Below, piece by piece: positions 13,851 to 25,162 of a stretch of 64,000 nucleotides of DNA. The position numbers were made by a program, and so were the translations under genes. The first letter of the stretch is position 1, and each line of letters starts with the position of its first letter. The stretch covers positions 26,944,162 through 27,008,161 of the forward strand of contig OU612067.1 in assembly GCA_914767715.1 (NCBI GenBank). The letters are read 5' to 3'. This DNA comes from Membranipora membranacea (Eukaryota; Bryozoa; Gymnolaemata; Cheilostomatida; Membraniporidae). The notes below the pieces were generated by a model. The model searched no databases and was not told the origin of the DNA. It saw only the letters and a program-made list of their open reading frames with translations.

Positions 13851-14068
13851 CCCCATGGCCTTCTTCATCAAGTAGTTAGGCTCAGCCTTTCTAACAAGGT
13901 ACAAACAGTTCAAACACTGTAATGTCGAACTAGCCTTTACCTTGCTGATAAATGTTGCATCCATCATGGAGCCAAAACTTCAGCCGGCCTTATCGGGTGC
14001 TCCACTATAGATTCAGTAGAGGCATACCGCACTATAAGGCTAGCATACACTCATGATTTAACGAGCAC

Positions 14069-17000
14069 TTAGCCTAAGATCTGATCAGCTAGTAGTTGCT
14101 TTCTTATACCGTTGAGGGCGTATTTGCTCTCCTTTAGGCCGAGTTTATAAGAGTTACAGATGGTCATGAATCTTGCTATAGTATCCTGTCGTTTTGGTGG
14201 TACATCTTCCAGTATTCCATGAAAAGCGTTACCAGTATTATGTCTAAATATCTTTGAGCATATTGCCTACAAATCAAAATAAATAATCAAACAAGAGTTC
14301 ACCTTAGGGACTTACAAATCATGATAACACGTTTACGACTGTTCTTTTTTATCATTTTATCTTCAAACACCCATTAGCAGCGCAAATATTAATGACCTTG
14401 CAAATATTAACGACCTTGTTTTCTTGACGAACGAACGAGCATTCATCATTTCTGCATGCAGTTATGCAGTACATGTTTTGGCAAACTAGTACCCAATCCA
14501 TCACTGACATTACCTAGCCAAGCAGTGATTCCTGCCAGTCAACAAAATTCAAATTTATTGGAATTTTTGTGTTGGTGGTTTTTAAAAATGCTAAATTGAA
14601 TATTGCATACAAAGCACAGTAAACATCTATGACATTTTGGCAAATAATTTTAGGTACAGCAATTTAGCTAGAAACAGTGATCAAGTTTCTGGGCTAGTGG
14701 GGACTTTGAAACAGTGAGACGCTTCATCGCGACGTTTGAACTTCAAACAACAATATGGCCTCGATTTGGTCTATGAGCAAGGTCAACATTTAATACAACA
14801 CCATTATGGAACATTATATATTTATGGGGACAACAGGAAATAATGATGACCTAGAATAAGCCGGGTAACCCTTCGACCTATGATGTATTACTGGTAATGA
14901 AGCAAAATTACCTCCTTGCCATGTCAAACAGACATGACAATCTTTAGATATTTGAGTGAATCAGCCTTCAAAACAGCTGTTTCGAGGTTATTAAACAAAA
15001 GGGTGTCTCTTTGCGTCATAAACCGGAGACTGTAGCCAGGGAATTGAGTCACTAACTGTGAAACATCAGCAATGTTAGATATGACTATAAATAGTTAGGT
15101 GATTGGAGGTAAATTGTGCCCATATTTGAGCTACTCTATGCTGGTATACACGGGTAGAATATACCCGTATTCGCTAGAGAAATGCTAGTGGAGTAAGGAA
15201 TGCCTACGTTAGCAGCTTGTCCTCAACTTAAGGCCGTGATGAAAGCTACTTTTTTATGGCTGGAGAACCAAAGGATGTAAGTTTGGCTTCAGGGACAAAC
15301 CCCATATCTGTTTGAGCCTTAAAACCCTGTGGCCGATAGCCACTGATGTGTCATGATACAACAGTCACTACATCAGCGATACACACGCAAAACTGACTAC
15401 AAGGATGTGACCTCGTGACAGAACTGTCACAATCTACTCTGTGGCTGTGGGAAATAAATCATCCTGTTTTTTATTGTTAATTCGGGTAAAGATTGAAATT
15501 CATGAAACTGGTTGTGAAGCGTTAGGCGCCTGCCAAAACATCGGTATGCGACACACATTCCATTCTTCAATATTGGGGGATTAGTAAAAGTTCCCAAATC
15601 TATGTATATAAGGTATAAGGTATATAAGTAGAATACGTAATAGTAAAGCTGATTCTGACTTGAATATTTCAAAAATATAGTTATTTTTGATCACTTTGCT
15701 TAGCTTTTTAGGGGAGGCAGTGCCTCCCTGCCTCCCCTAGAAGTACAGGCCTGCTTTCCCAATGCAGAGTAAAGCTTTGCAAATTAAAAACGAGCACTCA
15801 CTTGGAAATTAGTATTGGAAACATCATCTATACACTTGCGTGTTCTACGATTACATGTACCGTGACAATCCCAGAAGGAACAGTCGTAGCTTGTTCTACA
15901 AGTGTCATTCTACAATATAAACAAAACATCCAGTCATAGCAACTAAATCACTGAGCCGCACTTCGGAGCAATGTGCAATGACATCATCATTCTGAAGATG
16001 ACTTCCAAGCTTTAGAATAGTGCCAGTCAGTGATCGGAAGGAAGCACATATTATAGGCATACAAAGATTAATATTATGATCAATGCATTCAGATCTTAGT
16101 CATCAATTACTGGTCTCCTCATATAAGAGATTGGCTGTCTAGCACCAATCATCAAGCAGAGTCCATACAATCATTTAAAATAATGATCAGACTATACAAG
16201 GAAAAGAAGTTGATATGGCTCAATAGGGGTTGACAACTGTGCATGGTAGTAAAACATGGCCCCTATTTTTTTTATGAATCATGGGTATAGATAGCTTCCA
16301 GATATGTTCAAATTGTAAAAAACTTCAAAATTTCACATCATCAACGAATCATCTAAATAATAACACATAGGAAATATCCCCACCCAGAGATTCTTAGAAT
16401 AAATCCCTTTTAGTAAACATAGTTTATTTTAGGATGTAGCTAGGAAGGTATTTGCTTTGCTTCCTTGACTTGCTGTACAGGAAAATTGAATTAATCATCT
16501 GGATGCTGAAATATTTCATTGAGTTTACCCATAAGCATATACATAGCCTACTTTTATGAGTTAATCAGTCTATAGAAAACATCCATACATCTCAGGCGTA
16601 TGTTAACAGCGCCAATGCAACACTATATGAGCCGGCATCAATTTGGGAAGAAAATAATGGCAGGCTTTCAACTTATATGTGTCAACAATTGAATTTCAGC
16701 CGGTTATATGGATTCTAAAACTATACAGCAAAATTAAAGGTTAGAGGGTTCGATAAAAGCCAGGGTGTTCTACAGTAAATTTGTTCAAACAATTATCTAA
16801 AATGTAGCCTTCACCAATAGATTTCATTAAAATTTGTATATTCATCTAAATTCTAAAGGGAGACAACACACTCTATATTTTACTAGGTTGTTTTTACTGG
16901 CCAAGCTGGGAATTTCCCAGAGATTTACACGATAAAGTGTCCCAATAGAAGTCACCCAGAGGTTCAGCGAGGTTCAAGCTTTCTACCTTAGTAGTGGTGA

Positions 17001-20000
17001 TTTAATGTAAGCATTTTAAAGTTTGACTCAGAAGTGGTGGAACTCATAGTTACTGCTAAGACAAAGCCTTAAAATAAATCTGGTGGAAACGCCCTCTTCC
17101 AGATTTAGAAAAGATGAGAAATTAAGATATTCTTGACTTAATAATATATTTATGACGCAAATTTTCTGGCACACTTTAAGGCATGAGGAGGGACTAGAAA
17201 CTGAGCCTACATTTTCGAGCTCCATTTCAGATCGACGGCACAAATTTATTGTTTGTTACACTGCGGCGTAATCAGGGAGGGTGGGATACCCCCATCCTCA
17301 GGGGCGTATATTCTAAAATTCACTGACTTTTTAGAGATGAGCATAATGATCGGGGCGTAGGCGTGGCGGGGAGGGTGTGGGAGGGGCGCTTAAGCTTAAG
17401 CTTAAGCGCCCTCCCACCACGGAAATTTTTGCATATCGGTAGCAAAATAGTGCAAGCAGAGAGGTATTTCAATAGCTCACTGAGCTGTTGGGTACTTTCA
17501 GAAAACAACTCAATAGCAGTAGGAGATTACGGTAAAAATGCTCCAGTTATAAAGCACCCATTTGAAAAAAAACTGACCTTGATAGGATTCGAACCCACAA
17601 CAATCTGATTATTAGTGATTATAAAGCAGACGCTCTACACACTGAGCTGTTCAGCCACTCACGGCAATCCGTGGGCCGTGAGTGATAATATACGCCACTG
17701 CCCATCCTCCCTTGTGAAACCAAGCTGCTTACCATGATCATTTGGCCGAGTTCTTTCCGACTGAAGAGGGTATCTGAGTCTAAGAGAATAGCTCGACCGT
17801 CCTCTAGTGAGCCAAAGTTCTCTCCCTTCACATCACAGAACATAAGCTGCTGCCTCTCCAGACGTTCTGCTAGCTCTATAAGAGCTATGGCGGACGTCCG
17901 TCGATGTGCCCACTCTCCTGAAACAAAATAATCATTGATTACAATGTGCTGCCAGTTCAAACTGGGTACTGAGAGCGTGAAAAAATCACTCAAGATGAGC
18001 AAATACTTGTGGGCAAACATTAGGTGTTGGTCAATGATGTTCGTCAGAGAACATTAGTTTGTGATTCAATGACGGTGAGGCAATCTCAACCAGAGACCTT
18101 CTTCCTCTTGATGCCTTATACAACGCATTATTCATGGCCAGCTACTCTAGATTACTCTGTGAAAGGAAGTCTAGGAATTTAGGATCACAGAGTAGGTACT
18201 CCATATGTACCATAGTAACTAAGTATAAGGATGAGAGCCCTAGGAGTGAGATATGATGGTAATCGCTCATAACTTCATTGATCAAACTTATGTTTCCTAC
18301 ACCGTAAGTCTCTGCCAGCATGTCGGGTTCAACACTGTTGTACCAGTGAATGGGGAGGTATCATGTTGTCAGTCAACACAAGTTCAATGATATACTTCAA
18401 AACATATGAGGCGACGCCTGAATTACAGCTGACTTGAAGATACACTACTTCTGAGCAGCACACAATAAATAACATAGAGCAGTATTTGTTTTATACAATG
18501 CCTGGAATTTTCTTCACATTTTTTTTACTCCCCTAAAGGCGTTGACAACTGGCATAAGTCTTCAACATCATGGTCTTTGACTAAGTCACTCCCAGGTTTT
18601 ATTCACCATTTTTATGGTAGCAGTCATATAAAAAGTGTCCGGTTACAAATAGTTGATACTGTCTGTGTTATTTTGCAGTCTCCTGACAAATTCAGTGTAA
18701 CTATCCCTACTGATCAAAATACGTCTAAAAATACCTAAGTTGTTTTGACACTGACATTACCCTCAGTGTATTGGCATGAACCTTAAAACACACTGTTACA
18801 CCATCCATCAAAAATGATTGCACCACCATATCAGGCAACAGGACATTTTTATATTTTGGGAATTTTGTACAATTTTAAGGAATGTTCCTGAGAAATTTGG
18901 CTACACTAGACAATAACATAATTAACCGAAGTCACAATTTTCAATTTTGAGCTCGTCCTTGCTAGGATAGACTTGAGTGGTGGCTGCAGTTATAACTAAT
19001 AACTATGCTTGGATTGTTACATAACTACTGGTATGTGCCTAAAGTGCTAATTCTGACTAGTCAAACTGTCATAACATTGATAAAGGCGGCAAATTAAAGC
19101 GACAGACACATTTCCCCCAATTTCCAACAATCTTCACCTGACTAAGGTGGAGAGATTGCCGGGCGGAGGGTGGTTTGAGAAGGAATAAGACCTATATTAC
19201 TCACTGCAGCAGCTTTTCTCTCTGTTTAGTTTATGTACTTGCTGAGACGAGGAAACTCCTTGCTAGAAGAGAGACCAGTGACAGGATCGAAGGTCATTAC
19301 CCTAGTCATGACTCATAAACTGAGGGGACTACAGTTTAACAGCCTTTCAACCACAAATATCCCAAAAAATTGCTTCTGATTTGTTAATCCGCTGGTTTGG
19401 CTGGTCACACAATATTTCAGGTCAAGTTATCTTTTTCATGAGGATATCCTACTCAGTGATATTTTATTTACCAGTTACATGTCATCAATAAATTAAGTAT
19501 TTTAAGATCATTCATGACATATCAGTGGTTGGGTGTGGAACATGTAAGCTTTTCAAATTGATTAAACTAGGTAAATTTGACAACCAGATGGTGAGAAGCT
19601 CTTAAGGAGTCTTTCTGTAAAATCTTCTGTTTCTCGACCTGCCAAATTTTCCATCAAATTTATAAAGTTATAAGTATAGATGAATGACCCATCAGGAGCC
19701 ATAGTGCAAAAAACTTTGCATAAATCTCAACGCAGCAAGCGCAGAACAATCTAGGGGCCCTGATCCTCTTATTAACAACAACATTATTAACGTTTACAGT
19801 AATTCTTAAAAATTCATTTGCATTGCAAATTAGGAGCCCTGACTACAAGATACATGTGCAGTATACCCAACGGACTGGTGGTAGTCAAGAGAATCAATAC
19901 AATGGCTTCTATATCATAGTAACTATGTTATTCTTTTCAGCTGCGGCTCTGGAGTTACCATGACTTCCTGAGCAAATCAACAGCAAACATGTAAATATGT

Positions 20001-23000
20001 GTATCTTGGGATCATCCACCGGGCAAATAGTCAAACAAATAACTGTTCTCAATCCATCACATAGAAGTTCACTTATGAATTTTTATTCTTTAAAGTGCCT
20101 CGACCGGTATATAAGGGCCAGTCAATGTAAAGCGATCACCCAGCCATATCAAATTCAAATGGGGTTAGCAGCATTCAAATTCCTCCTGCTTTTTCGGAAT
20201 TAAGAGGAGAAGTAGTGAATTATTTTTAATGGGAATCAGACAAGCTGATGCGGAATTGTGTGATACACATGCCCAATAAATTTTCATTCCAATAATGGCA
20301 TTGAAAAGTGGTGAAAATATGACTGATGTCATACGAAATTGCCCAGTTCCGATGATTTCAAATCATCCGCTACAAAATATACGAGCTCTTATTGGTCAAT
20401 TTTGACGTTATGATTTATGGTTTTAGAGGTTGCCTAGATACCGTTGTCAAGATTGAAATTGACCGTTGTAATTAAACCCTATAATCCCAAAAGTGATGAG
20501 CCAACACAACAATAGCTATATCATAGCTTCTATTCAACTTTATTTATGGGTGTCTGCGAATCACAATTTCTTACATAACACACTTGACCACTTGAGAATG
20601 CAACGTGGACTGGCTGTTAGAGGCGGAGACCAAGGCCATTCTCCGCCTCTAATTACATTGATCAGCCAATGGTCTTGCCTGTCACTTCACATGATTAATC
20701 CCCGTGCACCCCCTTCCATTCCTACCTCTTTAAGTTTGGTTCCATGACCGTGTTATTGCTATGAACTGGACTTTCTATCAAATGAGTCCTCCACGCACAA
20801 ATCATCATGACTGGACTAACCAATCATCTCGCCCGTACCATCAGCAAATTTGCCTGATTTAGATGATCAAACTTGATATCTGAATCACAGTCTGGGATGT
20901 CAAACTGACAAACCAAAGCACTGACATCCCAAACTAAAATCACAATAATTGATCAATACATATATAAATAAATATTACCAGATTTTCTTTTTAAAAACTG
21001 TTTGTTATCAAATATGTGACACGCGATATGTGACATGCTGTAGGAATAAAAAGGGTGTCACTTTTTATTCTATCGTTGTTTCATGGCAAACATATACCCA
21101 TAACAACAGCCACAACAATAGCTGGGCTTTAGTGTCATGTTTACAAATGGCCAAGAATTTCTTATCTACTTGAATTGCTCAGAGCAAGTTTACTATCACT
21201 GCTGCACTTATGTATGATTACGAGGAATCAAATAAATCAACATTTATTCATCACAAGTCCCAAATCAGGATAAGGACAAACAATGGCACAGTTGTGTGTG
21301 ACCTTTGCTTTATCAGTTATCTTATGGTGGCTCTGAAAATATTTGCGTTTAGATATCATTCAAGTATTAGAGTCAATGACAAACAATTGTGTGTAAATGT
21401 ATCAAATTTGTGTCAAGTGCAGCAGAGTTATTACCCTTAGCCTACTCACTGCACTACTAGTACTGACCCCACAACATGGAAATCAGTGAGCGATGATAAA
21501 TAATGATTTGATATGATTTCAAATAATTGAACTGTGAATACTTCATAAAATACATCTTAGTAATCAAATTATCTAGTCCCTGGGTTTTAGTCTTAGCAAT
21601 AGTCATTGGTCATAGTCTTGTGATCATTATGGTCATAAGAATGATAAGCTCTCCGACCTGAGTCAAAGAAGAAGGGTTAGCCTAACACCCAGCTCAAAAC
21701 GTGTCACTTTCTCTAATTTTTAGTGGTCAATATTCTTACTTTACAATAAGAATTATAAGAAATATAAATTATACCATGCTAAGTACCCACACCGATTGGT
21801 CGACCATGATTTATTGATTTTAGATTTATATAGAAGACTTTGGTATGACAGTCCTATCTACTATACCTTGCTGGTGGTAACATGATGGGTAGGATGAAGA
21901 GGAAGATGTTTGTTGTTACAAAACTGTACAGGCTTGGATTTCAAGGTCTCTTATGAGGCAAATATCGACGGGTTGGGGAGCGGTTACTGACGAATAAGGC
22001 GCTGACAGAATCAAATCTAACACCTATAGATATGGCAGTCTAGGTCGGGGTGTCAGTATGGAAAAGTCACTTTAAACAGTAAACAAAACTCTTAGAGGAT
22101 CAGCGCAGTCATAAATTGATGGTAACTACCCAGCTGCAGAGGCAGTGCATTGCGTCGGTCGCACCGTAATCTGTAATCTATTCCCGAGAACACCGAGCCA
22201 ACTAAAACATCCACTGTGTAATTACAATACGCAAATACGCAAAAGTAGTAATTTAACGACTTAAATGCTGGACTGGCTACCTGCTTATTGTTTTCAACAA
22301 AGTAATAAGTGGAGTGTGCAGCATAGACAAGCCAAACATCTCATGACTGTAACCAGTTGAGTGGGAGTTTTAGTCAAGCACCGATGATGATTCAACACCA
22401 TAATTTATTTCCACTGATTATGATGAAGAACTATTCCATTTCATAAGTCTAATCACTTCGGTAGTTGATGGCTTAGCCGGGCCTTGGTTTAAAAAGTATT
22501 CAATCACTCTGAACTTTCTTAGGTCAACAAAGGTTAACCTCGGCCCTAAAGATGTAACTAAGGGGAATATTTCATCATTAGCATTAGGAGTAAATAGGTA
22601 TGACAACCTTTGAAATTAAGGGTTAATTAATCAAAAAAATAAATCAGATTCTGTCAGGAATAGCTATTAACTAAACCAAATCATGCATGTAAACTTGAGC
22701 ATCTAACTGCTCTCGAAATTCCAAGCTACGCATTTTAAAGCTGTGACAGACTAGTAGGTCAGGGGACCGTTCATGGCAAACAAAAATACTCAAAGCATGA
22801 CCTGAATACCAGGAAGCTAGATGTGTTAATATAAAGGTACCCGCTATACAAAGTTTGAATAGCAGCGTATATTTTTCTTATATTGAAGATCAAAATTGAT
22901 AATTTGCCAAGAATAGCTCAGTGCTGATTTTATGCCTAATTAGGCCCCTAAAAGTGTGTATGTTTTTTCTATAACAGTCTTTCTTAGGACGATCATTTTG

Positions 23001-24644
23001 CCCGGTCATTTATGTTAAGCCAGCCTCAGACAGCTGCGCCTAACAGGTGAATAAGGGCGAGTATGTTCATCCAAACCCACCCAGACCCTGTAATCTCTAA
23101 ATACATAGCACAGACTGTTCATAGCTACATTCCTAATAGTCATTAATATCTCATGTTGCACATTAAAACATTTGGTATGATTGCAAAGCAATATGTTGTA
23201 CAACCCAATGTTATTTTACAGTCGAATTAATGTAACATGTAGAGTACATACAGAAGCGAGTAATGATTGGTTTTGTAGAACTCGCTACTTTGTTTCTCGA
23301 GTTACTGGTTTTCAATTAACTTAGTAGCTCACACGCCAACCTATCAATTGAACTACCAGAAATTACATGATGACAGGTAAACACAAATATCAACTTACCT
23401 CCAATATAATCTATATATTATCTGTCAAAGAAACTTACCTACAGAGCGCCATGGCCAGCCAACCTTGAGATTGTTCACTAGTAATGATTTGTGAGTAGGC
23501 GTGTACTCGACAGCGTAAAAGTTACCACATGATCCATAGAGCTGAGGGACTATACCCGTACCCTGTAAGGAGTTAACTGTCACATACTCAGTCTGGTGTA
23601 GCAGTGATTCCGCGCTGGCCACAGCAGCAGTAGCTGTGTGATAGTCTAAATCTATGTGCTCGATGAATCGGTTAAACGATGAGTCAGTTGTTAAGAGATC
23701 TTGTGATATGGTCTTGAGAAACATCTTAGTTTCTGATAACGTTTGATGTGACATGGTCTCTTTTAATAAGTTGAGATGAGTCAATTCCAGCTCCTCAGGT
23801 TTGAAAGTTTTCGCTTTAAGGACTAGTTTTTTGTCAGCACTTTTTGAGTATATTATGACTTTTTTCCCTTCACCAGAGATATGTTTGCATTGAAATCTTT
23901 CGGAAGAAGTATTTTGGCACAGTTCAAGGCAGAGATTACCGGATAGTCTATTTCTACTGTATTCTGCACACTAAGAATAGAAGAAAGAATACAAGAAATT
24001 TGTTAATTTAATTTGAAAACACAGTACTGGTCTACATCGGTACATAGTGAAATATATAAGTCAACAAAACTTCACGCCAAAAAAATATTTCCCAATTCAG
24101 GTTAACGCTTAATTTCAGCAGGATTTGTGGTGTTAGATACGCCATGGACTCAGGCAGCTAAGAATTCGGAGCTAGTAAAATCTCTATTAAGCCATAAAGA
24201 TCGCATGCCGGAATCTCCAGCTGGCCATGGTTTTATTTACACAATGCAAATAAACTGAAATACAATCATCTAATCGTTGCCAGGTGCATAGAGCTTGGAA
24301 ATTTCTTTGCCTGTCTACACTAGATTCTACACTACATTCTAGAGTTGTAGTCAAATTTATTCTCATATTCGCTGACGTCCATATGGCAACATAACAAGAC
24401 ACTACAAGTTTAAGATACTGATCTGAGAATGAATACTATATATTTATATATGAAAGTAGTGATACCAAATACATACCATATGGTCTATGATCCCTGTACA
24501 TGTCTCAAAAGCTGGAACTTCAGACCATCTACACATGATAATGAATGCTCTAGTCAGCAACCATAAACTAGCTAGAACAGTGAATGCTAATTTTGTACAT
24601 GTTGCTAGCTTTCTTCCCACTTTTCTCCTCCTTGGAGATAACAT
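14069..24644 (-). CDS. Divergent protein kinase domain 1-like (FAM69/DIPK1 family)
   Basis: This is a predicted type II membrane, cysteine-rich kinase-like protein of the ER/secretory lumen. Exons in transcript order: 24477-24644, 23439-23970, 17733-17917, 15802-15909, 14069-14266. All phases match, giving 396 aa (human DIPK1 about 430). Residues 1-16 are basic (RRRK, like the arginine ER-retention motif known in FAM69), and a membrane helix spans about 17-36. The family cysteine signature CAEYSRNRLSGNLCLELC is at 57-74. Candidate ATP-binding lysine is K108 (VLKAK). The catalytic-loop equivalent FCDVKGENFG is at 260-269, and the DFG-equivalent LLDSD at 278-282. The next exon gives the luminal cysteine cluster TCRTSYDCSFWDCHGTCNRR. 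Family substrates are not well defined, so activity is inferred. Intron 2 is 5.5 kb and carries several repeats. The gene shares a promoter region with RBM19. Family confidence is high; which DIPK1 paralogue is unclear. Confidence 0.9.
15692..15750. repeat. solo palindromic end of family C element
   Basis: The sequence around TAGGGGAGGCAG and CTGCCTCCCCTAGAA is almost the same as the right end of the element at 47716-47941, including the flank CACTTT..T.AGC. The left part of that element is absent here, so this looks like a truncated copy in intron 4 of the DIPK1-like gene. Confidence 0.65.
17375..17420. repeat. 46-bp palindrome with CTTAAG core
   Basis: Two arms, GTGGGAGGGGCGCTTAAGC-like on the left and its complement on the right, flank an alternating CTTAAG/AAGCTT centre. 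Pairing is nearly complete. It lies inside the 17273-17712 element. Confidence 0.8.
17565..17660 (-). repeat. tRNA-derived sequence (SINE-like head) with Pol III terminator
   Basis: Read on the minus strand, an A-box-like stretch (ACAGCTCAGTGTGTAGAGC) is followed about 45 bp later by a textbook B box, GGGTTCGAATCC, and then by a run of eight T (complement of 17565-17572), as expected of a Pol III transcript end. The segment between has no clean anticodon stem, and the 5' and 3' acceptor strands do not pair, so I do not call a working tRNA gene. A degenerate tRNA or the head of a SINE fits better. Confidence 0.6.
20617..20652. repeat. 36-bp hairpin
   Basis: TTAGAGGCGGAG and CTCCGCCTCTAA are exact inverted copies separated by 12 bases. 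It sits in the 5.5-kb intron 2 of the DIPK1-like gene, which otherwise (17918-23438) shows nothing coding that I can support. Confidence 0.8.
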
Positions 24645-25162
24645 GTTTTTGCTGTCTTGTTTTTATGACTGCCTGTCTTATTGTAATATGGCGTGCACAC
24701 TATCATATTCTACTAGTGAACAAAACAATAAGCATAACACACTTAGCCATGAACAAAACAGGGAAATCCCTTTTTAATCAGATAACAAAAGGATGACCGA
24801 TAGTGCTGTGACAAGTGCGTACTGTGCAAACACCAGCTAAACAATGCGTAGTGTGGCTTGGGATTTCCTTGATTAGCAACTAAGGTTCCTATGTTTATTA
24901 CCTTCTTTTCAAAGGTTTTCATTTCCGGCATTCCCCCTTGCTTGAGTGTGTACCCTGCATGTAAAATATCTACATCACTTTATTTGATAGATTTTTGTTG
25001 GTCCTCTATGTGTCTTCCACCACCTTACAATGTGACTGAAACATTTTCTAAATCCTCAAGGATCCAACCAAAAGAAGCGTGTTTTTGCCATAATTAGTCA
25101 GTGAGCTGTCTTATCTGGTATGTTAAAAGGATCACAAGATATAAACATTGTATAGAGGTAGA
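24645..25162. promoter_or_regulatory. shared head-to-head promoter region, DIPK1-like / RBM19
   Basis: Only 518 bp separate the two divergent start codons (24644 minus and 25163 plus), so both promoters and 5' UTRs must lie here unless unseen upstream non-coding exons exist. I see no convincing TATA box or CpG-rich island; the region is AT-rich. Start sites cannot be placed from sequence alone. Confidence 0.6.

Larger units (their letters stand above)
12076..14068. other. convergent intergenic region (3' ends of GTF3C3 and DIPK1-like)
   Basis: The region lies between two convergent stop codons. It should hold both 3' UTRs; an AATAAA at 12801-12806 is a candidate plus-strand polyadenylation signal. 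It also carries a 139-bp foldback element (12390-12528) and a short GC-rich palindrome (13815-13850). No coding region is supported. Confidence 0.6.
17273..17712. mobile_element. 440-bp non-autonomous element with inverted ends and a tRNA-like core
   Basis: The left end (AGGGAGGGTGGGAT, then GGCGTATATT about 30 bp in) matches the reverse complement of the right end (AGGGAGGATGGGCAG, then TGGCGTATATTATCACTCAC). Inside are a GC-rich stretch, a perfect palindrome (17375-17420) and a tRNA-like sequence with a Pol III terminator. The right boundary is about 15 bp from the splice donor of exon 3 of the DIPK1-like gene. No transposase frame is present, so it would depend on enzymes supplied elsewhere. 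Boundaries are estimates. Confidence 0.6.

Noticed and set aside
17565-17660. Functional tRNA gene
   Set aside because: A and B boxes and a T-run exist, but acceptor strands do not pair and no proper anticodon stem forms.
23015-23203. 62-codon minus-strand open frame in intron 2 of the DIPK1-like gene
   Set aside because: Exons 2 and 3 join directly in phase and continue the family alignment, so no exon is needed there.
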